NCBI GenBank assembly: GCA_963693365.1
Contig: CAVNZM010000008.1
Span: forward strand, 8,990,001 to 9,054,000
Reading direction: 5' to 3'
Length of the DNA stretch: 64,000 nucleotides
Origin: Amoebidium appalachense
Lineage: Eukaryota > Ichthyosporea
In this document: in pieces, positions 19,216 through 30,819 of the stretch
How the letters are laid out: each line of letters opens with the position of its first letter
How positions within the stretch are numbered: the first letter of the stretch is position 1
Notes under the pieces: generated by a model
Seen by the model: only the letters and a program-made list of their open reading frames with translations
What the model was told of the DNA's origin: nothing
Database searches by the model: none
Translations under genes and position numbers: made by a program

Positions 19216-19600
19216 ACGCGCGTGCGGGGCGTGAGCGCGTGTATGCCTGGTTGTTGCCCTAGCTTTCAAACACGAGACAAAAAAACACAGGCTAATGTTG
19301 AACACATGCACACGGCATAGCAACAGTGTATCATGCAGTGCACAACCATTGCACATTATACGTGTATCATACATCCCCTCCCCCCCCCCCCCCGCTCCCC
19401 CGAGTTCTTAGCAGAAAAACCTTTTCTTTTTTACCCCCCCCTTCCCCCCCCCCCCCCCCCCCCTCCCCTCTCCCCCCCTTCCCCGCGGCCACCCGGAAGA
19501 GGGGGGAAAGGGGGGGGGGGGGGGGGGGGAGACGTTTAAGATTCAAAACCGCCCCCCCAATTATTTACTAACTATCTTAAGCCAACCACCACTTCTCTCA
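16601..19600. other. Gene-less repeats
   Basis: The stretch contains C/T- and G-rich blocks (16740-16800, 17067-17105, 17280-17305, 17687-17712, 17826-17870, 18096-18180, 18375-18450, 18580-18668, 18857-18893), (TTTC)n at 18055-18090, (GT)n at 19125-19215 and C runs at 19380-19395 and 19440-19465. I saw no exon with support on either strand. Confidence 0.65.
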
Positions 19601-19649
19601 TTTCAGCATTTGGGCGGGGAGCAGCCGAGAACCACAATTCTCAGATGTC

Positions 19650-19780
19650 TTGCACCAATCAGAAGGTGCGATCATGTTATGTAGGTCACATGGCCGATGT
19701 CAACATACTATTCCGCGCCTTTTTCAAGCCATGCGCCAAAAGGGCTGCGTGACAATTATTAACAAATGACGTCACCAATG
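19650..19780 (+). promoter_or_regulatory. Candidate promoter: two CCAAT boxes and a palindromic CRE
   Basis: CCAAT at 19655-19659 (in CACCAATCAG) and 19775-19779, plus the perfect CREB/ATF-type palindrome TGACGTCA at 19767-19774. An ATG followed by a GTAACA donor lies about 40 bases downstream. The motifs are exact, but function is inference. Confidence 0.35.
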
Positions 19781-19818
19781 TGCTAGCTCGCCGCCCAGCC
19801 GCTAAATTGGGAGAAGCA

Positions 19819-20034
19819 ATGGTTCCTATAGAGGTAACAAGGAGGGCCCCCGAACCACCTTAAAACATTGCACCTGTATTCGTGGTATTTAGGCTGTATC
19901 TGTTTTCTAAGAGCAAAAACGGTTCGTACAGGGGGTGTGGCCATACATGTGTAGAAAACTTTTCAACCTTGCCACCCTTTTTTTATTATTTTTATTTTTA
20001 TTTTTTTATTTTTTTTTATTTTTATTTTTTATTT

Positions 20035-20075
<41 letters not shown>

Positions 20076-20484
20076 GGGGTTTGGCTTTGCAAAAGGCAGA
20101 ATGATTATGTGCCTAGCTGAAAAAATCTGCAGTTGCGGCTGGGCGCTCTAAAAAAAAGGTCGTGGGTGTTTTTGGTTTAGTCTTTTCATTAAAGTTATAT
20201 TCAGTTCCCTGTCTTTTTCGTGGGTACCGGTCCCAACAGACCTGCATATACACCTACTTTCTGTACTGAGCCCGTCAAACAGACATGGCAGAACGATCGG
20301 GGAATCTAAATAATTCACCAGAGAATAGGGGGCTTGTGTTAATTTTCAGATAGAGGATTTAATAGCTTACTTAGATAATCCTGATATTACTTCTATTGAC
20401 TATCTGTCAAATCACCATTTGTTTAATGACTTTTCTCGGGTATATGATTATCTGAGTCGTTATCTCCTCCGTATCCGAGAGTAA
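19819..20484 (+). CDS. Putative small two-exon gene, unrecognised
   Basis: Candidate exon 1 is 19819-19833 (ATG, MVPIE, donor GTAACA), downstream of the CCAAT/CRE cluster. Candidate exon 2 is 20350-20484 (acceptor ATTTTCAG), reading IEDLIAYLDNPDITSIDYLS... to LLRIRE and TAA; the phases agree (0/0). The product would be about 49 residues, acidic and helix-like. The opposite strand of exon 2 is also open, so coding status is uncertain. The intron holds T-rich DNA and a G run (20045-20074). Confidence 0.22.
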
Positions 20485-20591
20485 GGCTTTTTTGTATTTT
20501 TTTCTCTGAGATATCTGTGCCAGTATCTCGAATCCTTCTCTTTTGATGAGCATCTCAGTAAAGTCATTATGAAAATTAGTTTTCAAAGAGG

Positions 20592-20794
20592 TCAAAAACT
20601 AGTGGGGGGGGGTCCGGTTCTGAAATTTCCGCCGCCGGGTGAAGGTGTTCTAAAGTCGTGTGGTGGTGCTGTGAAGTTTGGGGTGGTGGGATGTGTGTGG
20701 TATCCCATGTCGTGTAGTGTGGTTGTGGCTGCTATTGTGGTGTGGGTTGCACTCTGCTTCCGGTATGCATGTCTGCACTTGGGGCAAACTGGCA

Positions 20795-20800
<6 letters not shown>
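20592..20800 (-). pseudogene. Possible remnant of a related retrotransposon C-terminus
   Basis: The minus strand reads a CPKCRHAYRKQSATH motif followed by Thr/His/Pro-rich sequence. Its layout resembles the end of the retrotransposon ORF at 8305-9345 (CSECRNTHRPGVPC...TH, then His/Pro-rich tail). There is no tail or target duplication, and similarity is by eye only. Confidence 0.22.
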
Positions 20801-20839
<39 letters not shown>

Positions 20840-20916
20840 GGGAGGGGGGGGGGGGGGGGGGGTTGTGCTAGGTGTTGTGACATGTTTCTTCATACGGGTG
20901 ACGGCTCTAGGCTTCT

Positions 20917-20957
<41 letters not shown>

Positions 20958-22034
20958 TCTGGGTATAATTAAAATGTACCGTACATCTAGGTTTCCAGAT
21001 GTACTGAAAGAACAACTATACAGACCAATTGGCTTATAGGGTGTCTCGAGCCCGGGGTGGTGGTTCAGAAAGGGTGCAAGGGTGATGTTTTCCGGACTGG
21101 TTGAGATTGTAGCAATGTTACCACCCTCCAAAAGTGCTTTTTTTTTTTTTTTTTTTTTTTGTTGTTGTAAAAAATGTTTCTCCTAAATGATTTAGTAATG
21201 ATTGTATTATTTTGTAGAAATAACGTTGTTGCAGGCGGCGCTGCAGCCAAAATTAAATTAGAAAGGCCAGCAAGGTGACCCAACATTAAACCTTTTATGG
21301 TTAGCCACCTTTCAAAGACGGCGCATATAAATTGGCTACTGAGACTCTGATTGGGTAACATCTACCATCATGCTGGGTGGTGGTGAGTGCTGCTTGCAGC
21401 CCGGTTGTGGGTGCATATATGTGTAATTTATGCAAATGCATGTAGTATACCATACACGTGCATGTGTGTGCGCCGGGTGCAAGGCTGAGCACTGTCCGAA
21501 CACATACCGAGTGCATGATGTGCTTGTACTTGTTTGGGTTTCATGTAGTATGGATGCATGCAGGTTGTTGTGTGTGTGTGTGTGTGCGTGTGTGTGTGTG
21601 TCAGTGTATGTGTGTGTGTGTTTGCATGTGTGTGTATGCGCACGTGCGGGTATCATACCCGCTGCTGCCTCTCTGTTTGTACGGCATGTCCCTCCATGCA
21701 TGGGTGTCCGATGACTGTGTGTGTTTCATGCACATTGCTGTCACGGTGTGTCATATCATGCGGCTAAAAGGTCCACTTGTGTGTTGAATTTCACGAGAAA
21801 TGGTCACGTGTGTGCTATGCCTGTGTTTATGTCGTGCATGTACATGTTGACATGTGTGCGTGTTTGTGTGTGTGTGTGGGGGGGGGGGGGGGGGGGGGGG
21901 GGGGACATGTACAGTCACGTGTGGTGGGCACATGTACAGCATACCTGTGTGTAACCGTGTGTAGGTTGTGCATGGGTGTATGATGTGGTTTACATGCATG
22001 TGTGGCTGTGTGTGTGCGTGTGTGTTGCTATTGT

Positions 22035-22092
<58 letters not shown>

Positions 22093-22138
22093 CGTGTTGT
22101 GTACATGCGTGCCTGCGTGTGTCTGTGTGTGTCTGTGT

Positions 22139-22220
<82 letters not shown>

Positions 22221-22260
22221 GTGCGCGTGTGTGTGAATATATATATGTGTGTGCGTGTCT
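20800..22260. repeat. GT microsatellites and G runs
   Basis: (GT)n at 20797-20838, 21570-21640, 21860-21878, 22037-22088 and 22125-22225. G runs at 20845-20862, 20918-20956 and 21879-21904. A 22-base T run lies at 21139-21160. Confidence 0.85.
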
Positions 22261-22691
22261 GTTGGTGGCATGCATGATGCATGCTCGGCACTCTGGTGCG
22301 TGCCACTGGTTATGTTAATCAATTGTGCGTGTCAGCGTATAATTCAGCTAGAAGTCAAAACATACGACATGTACGAGCAGTACTAATATAGTAGTTATTA
22401 TTGTAGATGTCGTCATAACAAACTCAGGCAACATGCGCTACTATTATTAGGTGCGAATGTTTGATTCTGAATTCCGCCCCGCGCACGTGCTAAAAAGACG
22501 CATCACGATCACCACAGCTTGTCGCCTAAGCCTTCTACCCTCTTTGCTTAATCATTGTTTTATTGCCACAAGCTGTTTTTATGCACGTGTGTGAGTGTGT
22601 GTGAGTGTGTGTGTGTGCTTCGAGTTCGCGGCCTGGGCTCTGTACGTGCGCGGTGAGCTCGCAGTCTCACACCCTGTGCGCGCGCCGCAGT

Positions 22692-22705
22692 GACGCCATA
22701 GCAAC
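22692..22705. promoter_or_regulatory. RFX X-box-like motif
   Basis: GACGCCATAGCAAC resembles the inverted-repeat RFX binding consensus GTTGCCATGGCAAC with three mismatches. It sits in a CpG-rich patch about 2.4 kb upstream of the LIM-homeobox start. Confidence 0.2.
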
Positions 22706-24070
22706 GAATGATAGTTGTCGAGGGTGGCCCATCTGGAGCCGCGGGCTCCCGGCCGATACTGAGATAGGCCCGGAACATTCGCTTTAAATATGCACATACA
22801 CAGCCATGAAAGGAAATACATTTATGGTGCTAAGATAGATCGAAATACCAACAAAACACGTACATATGTGTTATTTATGCGTTGAATGCTTCTAAGCCGC
22901 GGGGGCCCGTTCTGCCAAGGCGTTGCATCCACGCAAAATATTTTCACAGTGGGTCGAAAGCATATCCGCGGATTCCACGCGGCATGCCGAAGTGGCACCG
23001 CAAAAAATAGCACAACAAGGGTCGAAACACTTCTATTGGCTGAGAAAGCACCAGAGGAGCCCATATATGGCTTATCAGATTGTCGATTTGGAGCTCGGTC
23101 AGCCAATCAGGTGTTATGGTACTAGGAACCTTTTGGGTTGGCTGGCATGTAAGCCAGGTGCACTTATTATTTTTCCTAATAGACTCACACATAACTATTC
23201 AATAATCAGTTTTAGAGAGACGAAACTTTATTCTATGGTCTTTATGTTCATAGCTCCTTCAGTACAAGTGCATTTTCACTACACATGGCTGGTTGCGTGT
23301 TCGTGCGCAAGCCGGCGATCTCCGTGCCTGGCCTTTGGGTCTACTGATTGGTCAATGTGTTTTGACGCCTTCTAACGGACCTAACTTAGCGCTGTGATTG
23401 GCTCTTTTAAACCAACTGCAAGCTTTGGAATGCGGGAGCCGGCGTGCCACAGTTGCCTCAAACCTTGGGTGCTTCTCTGTGTGTCTGTGGTTACAGGCAC
23501 ATACACAGGCACAGTCGCACTGTCACATCGGCGTATGCACATAGACGAGCTTATTTCTAGTTCCCTTTTCATCCTTTGATGACATACGCTCAGTACAGCT
23601 TGCAATACTCATACTTAGCTTCGCAATAACAGGAGGAAACAGGGTGGTTTTGGCGTTGTGTGGATTGCATTATGGTCGTAATCCGAGTGGCATGGTCCAG
23701 GAAGTAAAAGTTCGGCCTATAACTTTTTGGATCCGGTTCTTAGTATGCTAGTCTAGCGCTAGCCGCAGCTATACGCAAGGTAGACAAAAGCATTATAGGT
23801 TCTGCAGCACTTGGTTCGAAGAGGGGACCAAACAAACACCTTTTCCATTCATTTGACTCACAAAACAGACATAGGAAGGCTTCACGAGGATACCCAGCCG
23901 ATAGCTATTAACCAAAATTATACCCGTGTCAAGATTTTACAAGGTCAAACAATATATTGTAGGGAACAAAGCTTAGGTAGTTTCTCTGCATTCAACTCGT
24001 GGCTGAGGCACAGAGCAACTCATATTTCTTTTATTCTCTTGACATCACCCTAGCAATACATTAATTATCA

Positions 24071-24481
24071 TTAATACACGTCGTTTAAATCTAAGGCTGC
24101 AACCTTCGGGGTCCCGTTCTGCTTTTTCACCAAACATTTCTTCAAATCGCAAGGTATGTTTTTTACCTGCACATCCAGACACATACACACACCAACACCA
24201 TGTGTGCCACACCTGCACTTCATGAATTCAGTTCTATCACATCCCTCTTCATACAAAGCCGCAATGTCTTTCAAATCAATCCAATTCACAGCGTGCTATA
24301 GTTGACCATTTGTTAGCTTTGAAACATTTGGGATGAAATAGAACAACACAATCTTTATCATCCATTGCATTTCACGGTTACCCGCATCAAAATAGGATTG
24401 CACACCACACAAATCCATGTTTTTACATGAAAAGGCCTTGCTTCGCGTCATGATAAGGTGTGGCCGTCGACAAGCACACAC
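24071..24481 (-). pseudogene. Interrupted reading frame, unrecognised
   Basis: One minus-strand frame is open across about 410 bases except for a single TAG at 24296-24298. It reads ...DLCGVQSYFDAGNREMQW... then, after the stop, ...NWIDLKDIAALYEEGC...MKCRCG... and ends at LDLNDVY. The composition is protein-like and unlike the simple repeats nearby. It might be a decayed gene, a transposon fragment or chance. Confidence 0.25.
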
Positions 24482-25112
24482 TTCATGCCCTGGAGGTAGG
24501 GGTGGGGTGGTTAAGTGGTCGATGATTTGTGGTCATGGAAGTGGGGGCAGAAGGAAGGGAGGGGGGAAGTTTGGGGGGGGGGGTGGGGGGGGGGGGGGTG
24601 GGGGGGTGGGGGGGGGGGGGGGACAGCTGGAAGCAGGCTGCATGTAAACATTGCCAGATCGCAAACATACACGATGTAAGCAAGCACGCCTTAAGCTTCA
24701 CAACGCAATTCAAAATGAAGTGTCTAACAAGCAATCAAGCCCTCTGCAATGGGCACATGGCAATTCTTTTCATTACATAAACACCTCTATAACACTAGGC
24801 AATCAATGCACACGTTTCTAGAAGGGATTTCAAAACAGTATGCCCTGCAAGCATCCACGTTTCCACAAAGAACTATAACTAATGACCATTGCGCACACGG
24901 CAAACACCGAGGGGCAGGGCCGAAAGATTAATGTAAGAGCGGTTGTGGTGTGTGTGCGAGCGCGCGTGCGCGCGTGTGTCTTTGCGGGCTTGCGGGCGTA
25001 CAAGCATGTGTGTGCCCATATGAGCGTGTACGTGCTGTCTGCATTCTAATGCTATTCATCATTCGGTGTCCTTTTTTCTAATACACCGTTTGGTGTTGGT
25101 AGTAACCACCTA

Positions 25113-25266
25113 ATGGCTAATAATGTAATCGAACAGGTTTTTTTTCCCAACGCAAAAATGACTACCACGACTGACACACCATCAGGTAAGACCCGTTTTC
25201 TTGCTTACAGACTGTCAAACATGTATTGTACAGGTCCCTCTCTTCGTGCCGGCTACGGTTGTTCCG

Positions 25267-25320
<54 letters not shown>

Positions 25321-25844
25321 GGGGTATACAGGTGGTAGGAGGGTAGGAGGGGGGAGGGGAGGGGGGAGAGGGGGGGGGGAGGGGAGGGGCAAGGAAGGGA
25401 GGCTGGTTTGAGTTGTGGGAGGAGGAGCGGTGGGGTGAAGGGTGGGGGGTGGGGGGGGGGAGAAGGGGGGAGGGTGGGTGGATTGAATGTTCTGGGTAGG
25501 GCCACTGGTGATGATGGTGGTTTGGGGGGCGGGGAGGGGGGGGGGGAGGGGAGGACGGGGAGGAAGCTCATGCATATTTCCTAATTCTGTTGGAAGCGGA
25601 CTCTGCAAATTCTTCAATCGTGTTCCTAATCTGGTGTAATCGGATCACAGATCAGGCCACAGTGTCGGGTGTATGCTCGGGCTGTGGACAGTCTATTCAA
25701 GAGTCACATTTCCTTGAAACTACTGATAAGGTGAGAAATGTTATTAGACATGCACACACACACATACTCACACATGCGCATGCGTGCGCGCGCGCACACA
25801 CACACATACACACACACACACACACCACACACACACGTGCGCAT

Positions 25845-25908
<64 letters not shown>

Positions 25909-25914
25909 ATGCAC

Positions 25915-25969
<55 letters not shown>

Positions 25970-26044
25970 ATCACACTCCTCGATCCCTTGCACACACACG
26001 ATTACACACACAAACACGCACATGGACAAGCACACAGACACACA

Positions 26045-26093
<49 letters not shown>

Positions 26094-26798
26094 ACATGCA
26101 CACGTGCATGCACGCACACATGCGAGTACATACACAGGCACCACCTTCAAACACTAACTCCACCATTAAAAGAGATGACGCAAAGGACATCCGATAACAA
26201 CAAGAGAAAGACCCTAACAATAAGTGAATGGTGGACGGAGAGGGGGGGACGGGGGGAGGGGGGGGGGAGGGGGGGGGGGATAGAAGCATCTGTTCTTTTC
26301 TTTTTTACTTGTCGTTTTTTCCCCTGATAGGGTTTTCCTTTATTGGCTTATCTTTTATACCCTTAAACCCAGTTTCTACAAAGAGTTAACCAAATCGCTT
26401 TTTACAATTTTGCAGAAATGGCATCCGGATTGCCTTAAATGCAGTTCGTGCAAGGAGACTCTTGGAGGCACGTTTTTCGAGAAGGACGGCAAGGCATACT
26501 GCCAGCTGCACTACACAGAGCTGTATCTGAGCAAGTGTGCCGGATGTGGGAAACCTAATACATCACAGGTAGAACCCTTTCGCTTATACCTTTGCTTCCA
26601 ATTTACCACCCCCTGATTTTATCCCCCCCCCCTCCCCCCCCCCTCCCCCCCCCCCCCAACGCCCCCTCCCCCCCCCCCACACACACACCCAGTCACACAC
26701 CATCACCACACAATCTCCTCTATCGTAGATCCATCTCCATCGGGGACACCCATGTGGGCACCCACATACCCACACGCACACACTCGCGCACGTACGCG

Positions 26799-26844
<46 letters not shown>

Positions 26845-27332
26845 AGTTTACCAAAGGGTAAAAGCGTCTACGCAGCGAGTAGTGATGTGAGAAAACGCTT
26901 TAGACGAAACAAAGAAGGCACTGACACTCCCCGTAACCGCCCACAGGTTATGAATGCTAAAGATAGGCTTTACCACCCCGAATGTTTCAAGTGTTCAAAA
27001 TGCGATCGCGTGATCCGATCCGGTGAAAAATTTGCCATGCGCGGCCCAGATCTTTACTGTATGGACGATTATGAACACGCCGTCAACAAATTTTTGGAGG
27101 GCAAAAGGGAAGAGGAGATGAAAAATAAGATTGGGGTACAGTTATTCCTATTCCCTCTCCCCCCTCCCCCCCCCCCCCCCCCCCCCCCCCCCAACACACA
27201 CACACACACACACATACACACTGTTGGGGGGGGGGGGGGGGGGGGGGGTTACTAAGGATGGACTCGCGCCTCATTATCATGGGCTTTCCTTGTGCTTCAC
27301 AGAGAGAGAAAGTGTGTGTGTGTGTGTGTGTG

Positions 27333-27382
<50 letters not shown>

Positions 27383-29270
27383 CGCTTTGTGTGTGCGTGC
27401 GTTTGTGTGTGTGCGTGTGTCCGTGTCTGTGTATGTGTGTGTGCGCGTGCGAGTTTGTTCTTGCATTGCGTATCTGTATTATGCTATCTGTTTTAGACAG
27501 GAACTTCGTGCCGTGCCTGGCATTAAATCCTCTCCCCTCCGCGCTTACATATGACGGGTGACCATATTGATTTTGTCATAGGAACCCCATCAATGTTTGT
27601 ATCACACGGGAAAACATATCACTTCTTTTCTCAGCATATGTTGTCATGCAGGGTGTGCGACACTTTCCAGATCCCTTCCATACACAAATTCGCGCGCGGT
27701 TCTCTCCTTTTCCCATGACGTAGAAGTCTATTTATTTTTAGCCAACTTATATGATTCGTGGTCATATTTTAACGCATTTATCCCATTGGTAGGATACTCC
27801 AAACAGTCCCATGGCCGACGCCGACAAGATGAACAAACGTCAGCGCACCATCATCAGCGAGGAGCAGTCACAGGCGCTGAAGAGATACTTTGAACACAAC
27901 CAGACACCGGACACGGCACAGAGGACTCAGCTGGCAAAGGACCTGGGCCTCCCTCAGAGGGTCGTGCAGGTGTGTACGTGTGTGTGTGTGTGTGTGTGTG
28001 GATGCACGTGTGTGTGTGTGGGTGTACGTGTGTGTGTGTGGGTGTACGTGTGTGTGTGTTAGGGAAGGGATGAGGGGGAGGGGAGGGGAGGAGGGAGGGG
28101 CGAAGAGGGGGGTTGTTTTGTTTGGTAGGGCCGGAGAGTGTTGGAGGGGGGAGGGAGGGAGGGGAGGGGGGGAGGATGTGTGTTTGTGGAGGGGAGGGGG
28201 AGGGGAGGGCTACGTGTATGTAGGGAGGGTTTGAAGGAGGTGGGGTGAGAGGGGGGGGGGGGGGGGGATATACAATAATGTAGGGTTCAACAATGCATGC
28301 ATATCATTACAGAGAGAGAACCTGTGCACGGCGACCTACTGATACGGAGCCCAGAAGCACAAAACAACTAATATTGGAGCACCCACTAACTCAATCTCGA
28401 TGCAGGTTTGGTTCCAAAACAAACGCGCGAGCAAAAGAAAGCAAATGGAAAAGACAACAACACCTACACAGCAAATGTAAGTGTTTTCGTTTGGCTTGTT
28501 TGTTGCAAACCCCCATTCTCCCCTAGCAATACTCACCCATTTGCGCGCTTGTGTTCCTCTATAACAGATTGCCATACTAAGCCTGCAAGGTTGAAAGACG
28601 AAGTCTCTTGTCGTTCCATTGTGCTAAAACTACTGCGTGCGGTCATTAGTTTTACTTAGACGAGATTTCTTCCTTTCAGATTTGCAGCTGGAAATTTCAA
28701 ACTCTCTCCGAGCTTCCGCACTCGCTCTAGTTTTCAGGTCGATCAAGTAGCAACACCAGTTTTTGGACAAAAGGTCCCAGAATCGAGTGTAATCCTATAT
28801 GATACCTGAAAACACCACCTTGAATCACCAAATTTCGGTCTAATCGAATCTCACATTGCCCATATCTGGCTGCAGATCGTCACCCAACATGTCGCCAAGT
28901 CTCAACCGGATAACGTCATACAGGTGAGAAACCTAAATACCCTCATGGTACTTTGTCCACTTTAATGTGCCTAAAAAGGGAGAAAAACACGTTGACTGCT
29001 GCGAAAGCATGGGTGAAATATTTTCTGCTTCTTCTTCCTCCTCCTCCTCCTCCTCTTCTTCTTCTTCTTCCCTTTTTTTTCCCCCTTCTTCTTCTTCTTC
29101 TTCTTCTTCTTCTTTTTTTGTTTTTGCACGAATGTGGCCAATATTGTGTTGAGTGGGTTAGGTTTGGAGTACGGAATGAGGGTATGAAAATTCTCGCCCA
29201 ATCAATTTTCGCCCCTCTCACTCATATTTTCCTCTCCCCCCCCCCCCCCCCCCCCCTTCTCCTACCCGTA

Positions 29271-29366
<96 letters not shown>

Positions 29367-30144
29367 CCCCCAGTCCATGCCCCGACCCATCATGATGATG
29401 GGCCCAGCAGACCGTCTGCCGTCCCCCCTGATCCCCATGACCCCCAACATGCCGTTCCCCCCACACTCCCCTTCTGCCTACCCCCTCCACTCCATGTCAA
29501 TGTCTTCACTTGGCCACCAGGTTTGAATTATCCCCCCCCACCCCTCCCCCCCCCCCCCCCCCTTCCCCACCCAACCACCATCACCACAAACACACACAAC
29601 CTGCTCCTCCCCCCCCCTCCTCCCCGGGTGCATGCTCTTTGTGTTTGCTATTAAATTTGTATGAATTAACTTTGACTATCATACAAGCCATGAGCTACAT
29701 GGACGATTAGGCGAGAGTTTGTATAAATTTTACTTCAGTTTGAAAGCCATTCCAAAATTTAGTTGAATTTTAAATTTTGTTTTAACATTTTTAGGGCATG
29801 AGCTGCATGGACGAATAGACCATCATCGTCTGGAGTCTAGGTTTCAGTTTCCTTTAGACATAGACGACCGCAGTCAACAGACTAAGAAACCAATCAAACA
29901 TGCAACATAAATTATAACATTGGTTTTAAAAATTTAGGGCATGGGCTACATGGGGATGGGCAGCCAGACGGACATGGAGCTAGTCAACCAGATGGCCTCG
30001 GTGCAGCTGCTGCAGACTAACAGCTACGGCCAGCTGGGTGGCCACAATGTAGAGGTGTGTGTACGTGTGTGTGAGTGTGTGTACGTGTGTGTGAGTGTGT
30101 GTACGTGTGTGTGTGTGTGTGCGTGTGCCTGTCTGTGTGTGTAT

Positions 30145-30190
<46 letters not shown>

Positions 30191-30785
30191 GTGTGTGTGT
30201 TTAAAGGGGGTGTTGTACGTGTGTGTGTGTGTACGTGTGTGTGTGTGCGTGGGGGAGGGGGGGGGGGGGGGGGGGGGGGGTCATGTTCCATGAGTGCATG
30301 ATGTGCATGACCGTGTTGATCTATAGTTTAATCTCCCATGGACATACAAAACCCCAAAGCACGCAGCGGATTTTTATCTACATCTACGATATTCGGTGGC
30401 TTTTGCTTGCAGAATTCTTACACCCACAAATAATTTTTAACCCTCCCGTGTCTAACCCTAATGCAACCAATAGTACGCTTCCGTCCCACGTCTAACCCCA
30501 ACTAACCCCAACACAACACAGCAGCCATATGGGGCCAACTACGGTGGGGGCCTACGTGGTGCCTTCAGTACCCCCAACCTACCGGGCATGGCCAACAGCA
30601 GTACTTTACTCTACAGCCACCAGCAAGACCAGACCCTCTCTGCTTCCTCCTCCCCTGACAACACCCCAGCATCCATGCTGCCAAGAAACGGGGATATGCC
30701 TGCTGTGGGGAGCACGTTGAGCAACGAGGTGAGGGGTGTGGTATGGTGTTGGGGGGGGGGGGGTGGTGGTGGTGGTGGTGGTGGT

Positions 30786-30819
<34 letters not shown>

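Larger units (their letters stand above)
22261..25112. other. Non-repetitive intergenic DNA upstream of the LIM-homeobox gene
   Basis: About 2.8 kb, mostly complex sequence with no certain gene. It has several CCAAT-type boxes (for example TATTGGCTGAG near 23033, CCAATCAG near 23103, GATTGGTCAAT near 23345, GATTGGCTC near 23396) and a CpG-rich patch at 22620-22760. It may hold regulatory DNA for the downstream transcription factor gene. G-rich repeats lie at 24555-24622. Confidence 0.45.

Noticed and set aside
23811-24053. 80-codon plus-strand frame
   Set aside because: No start context, no family resemblance and ordinary expectation for AT-balanced DNA.
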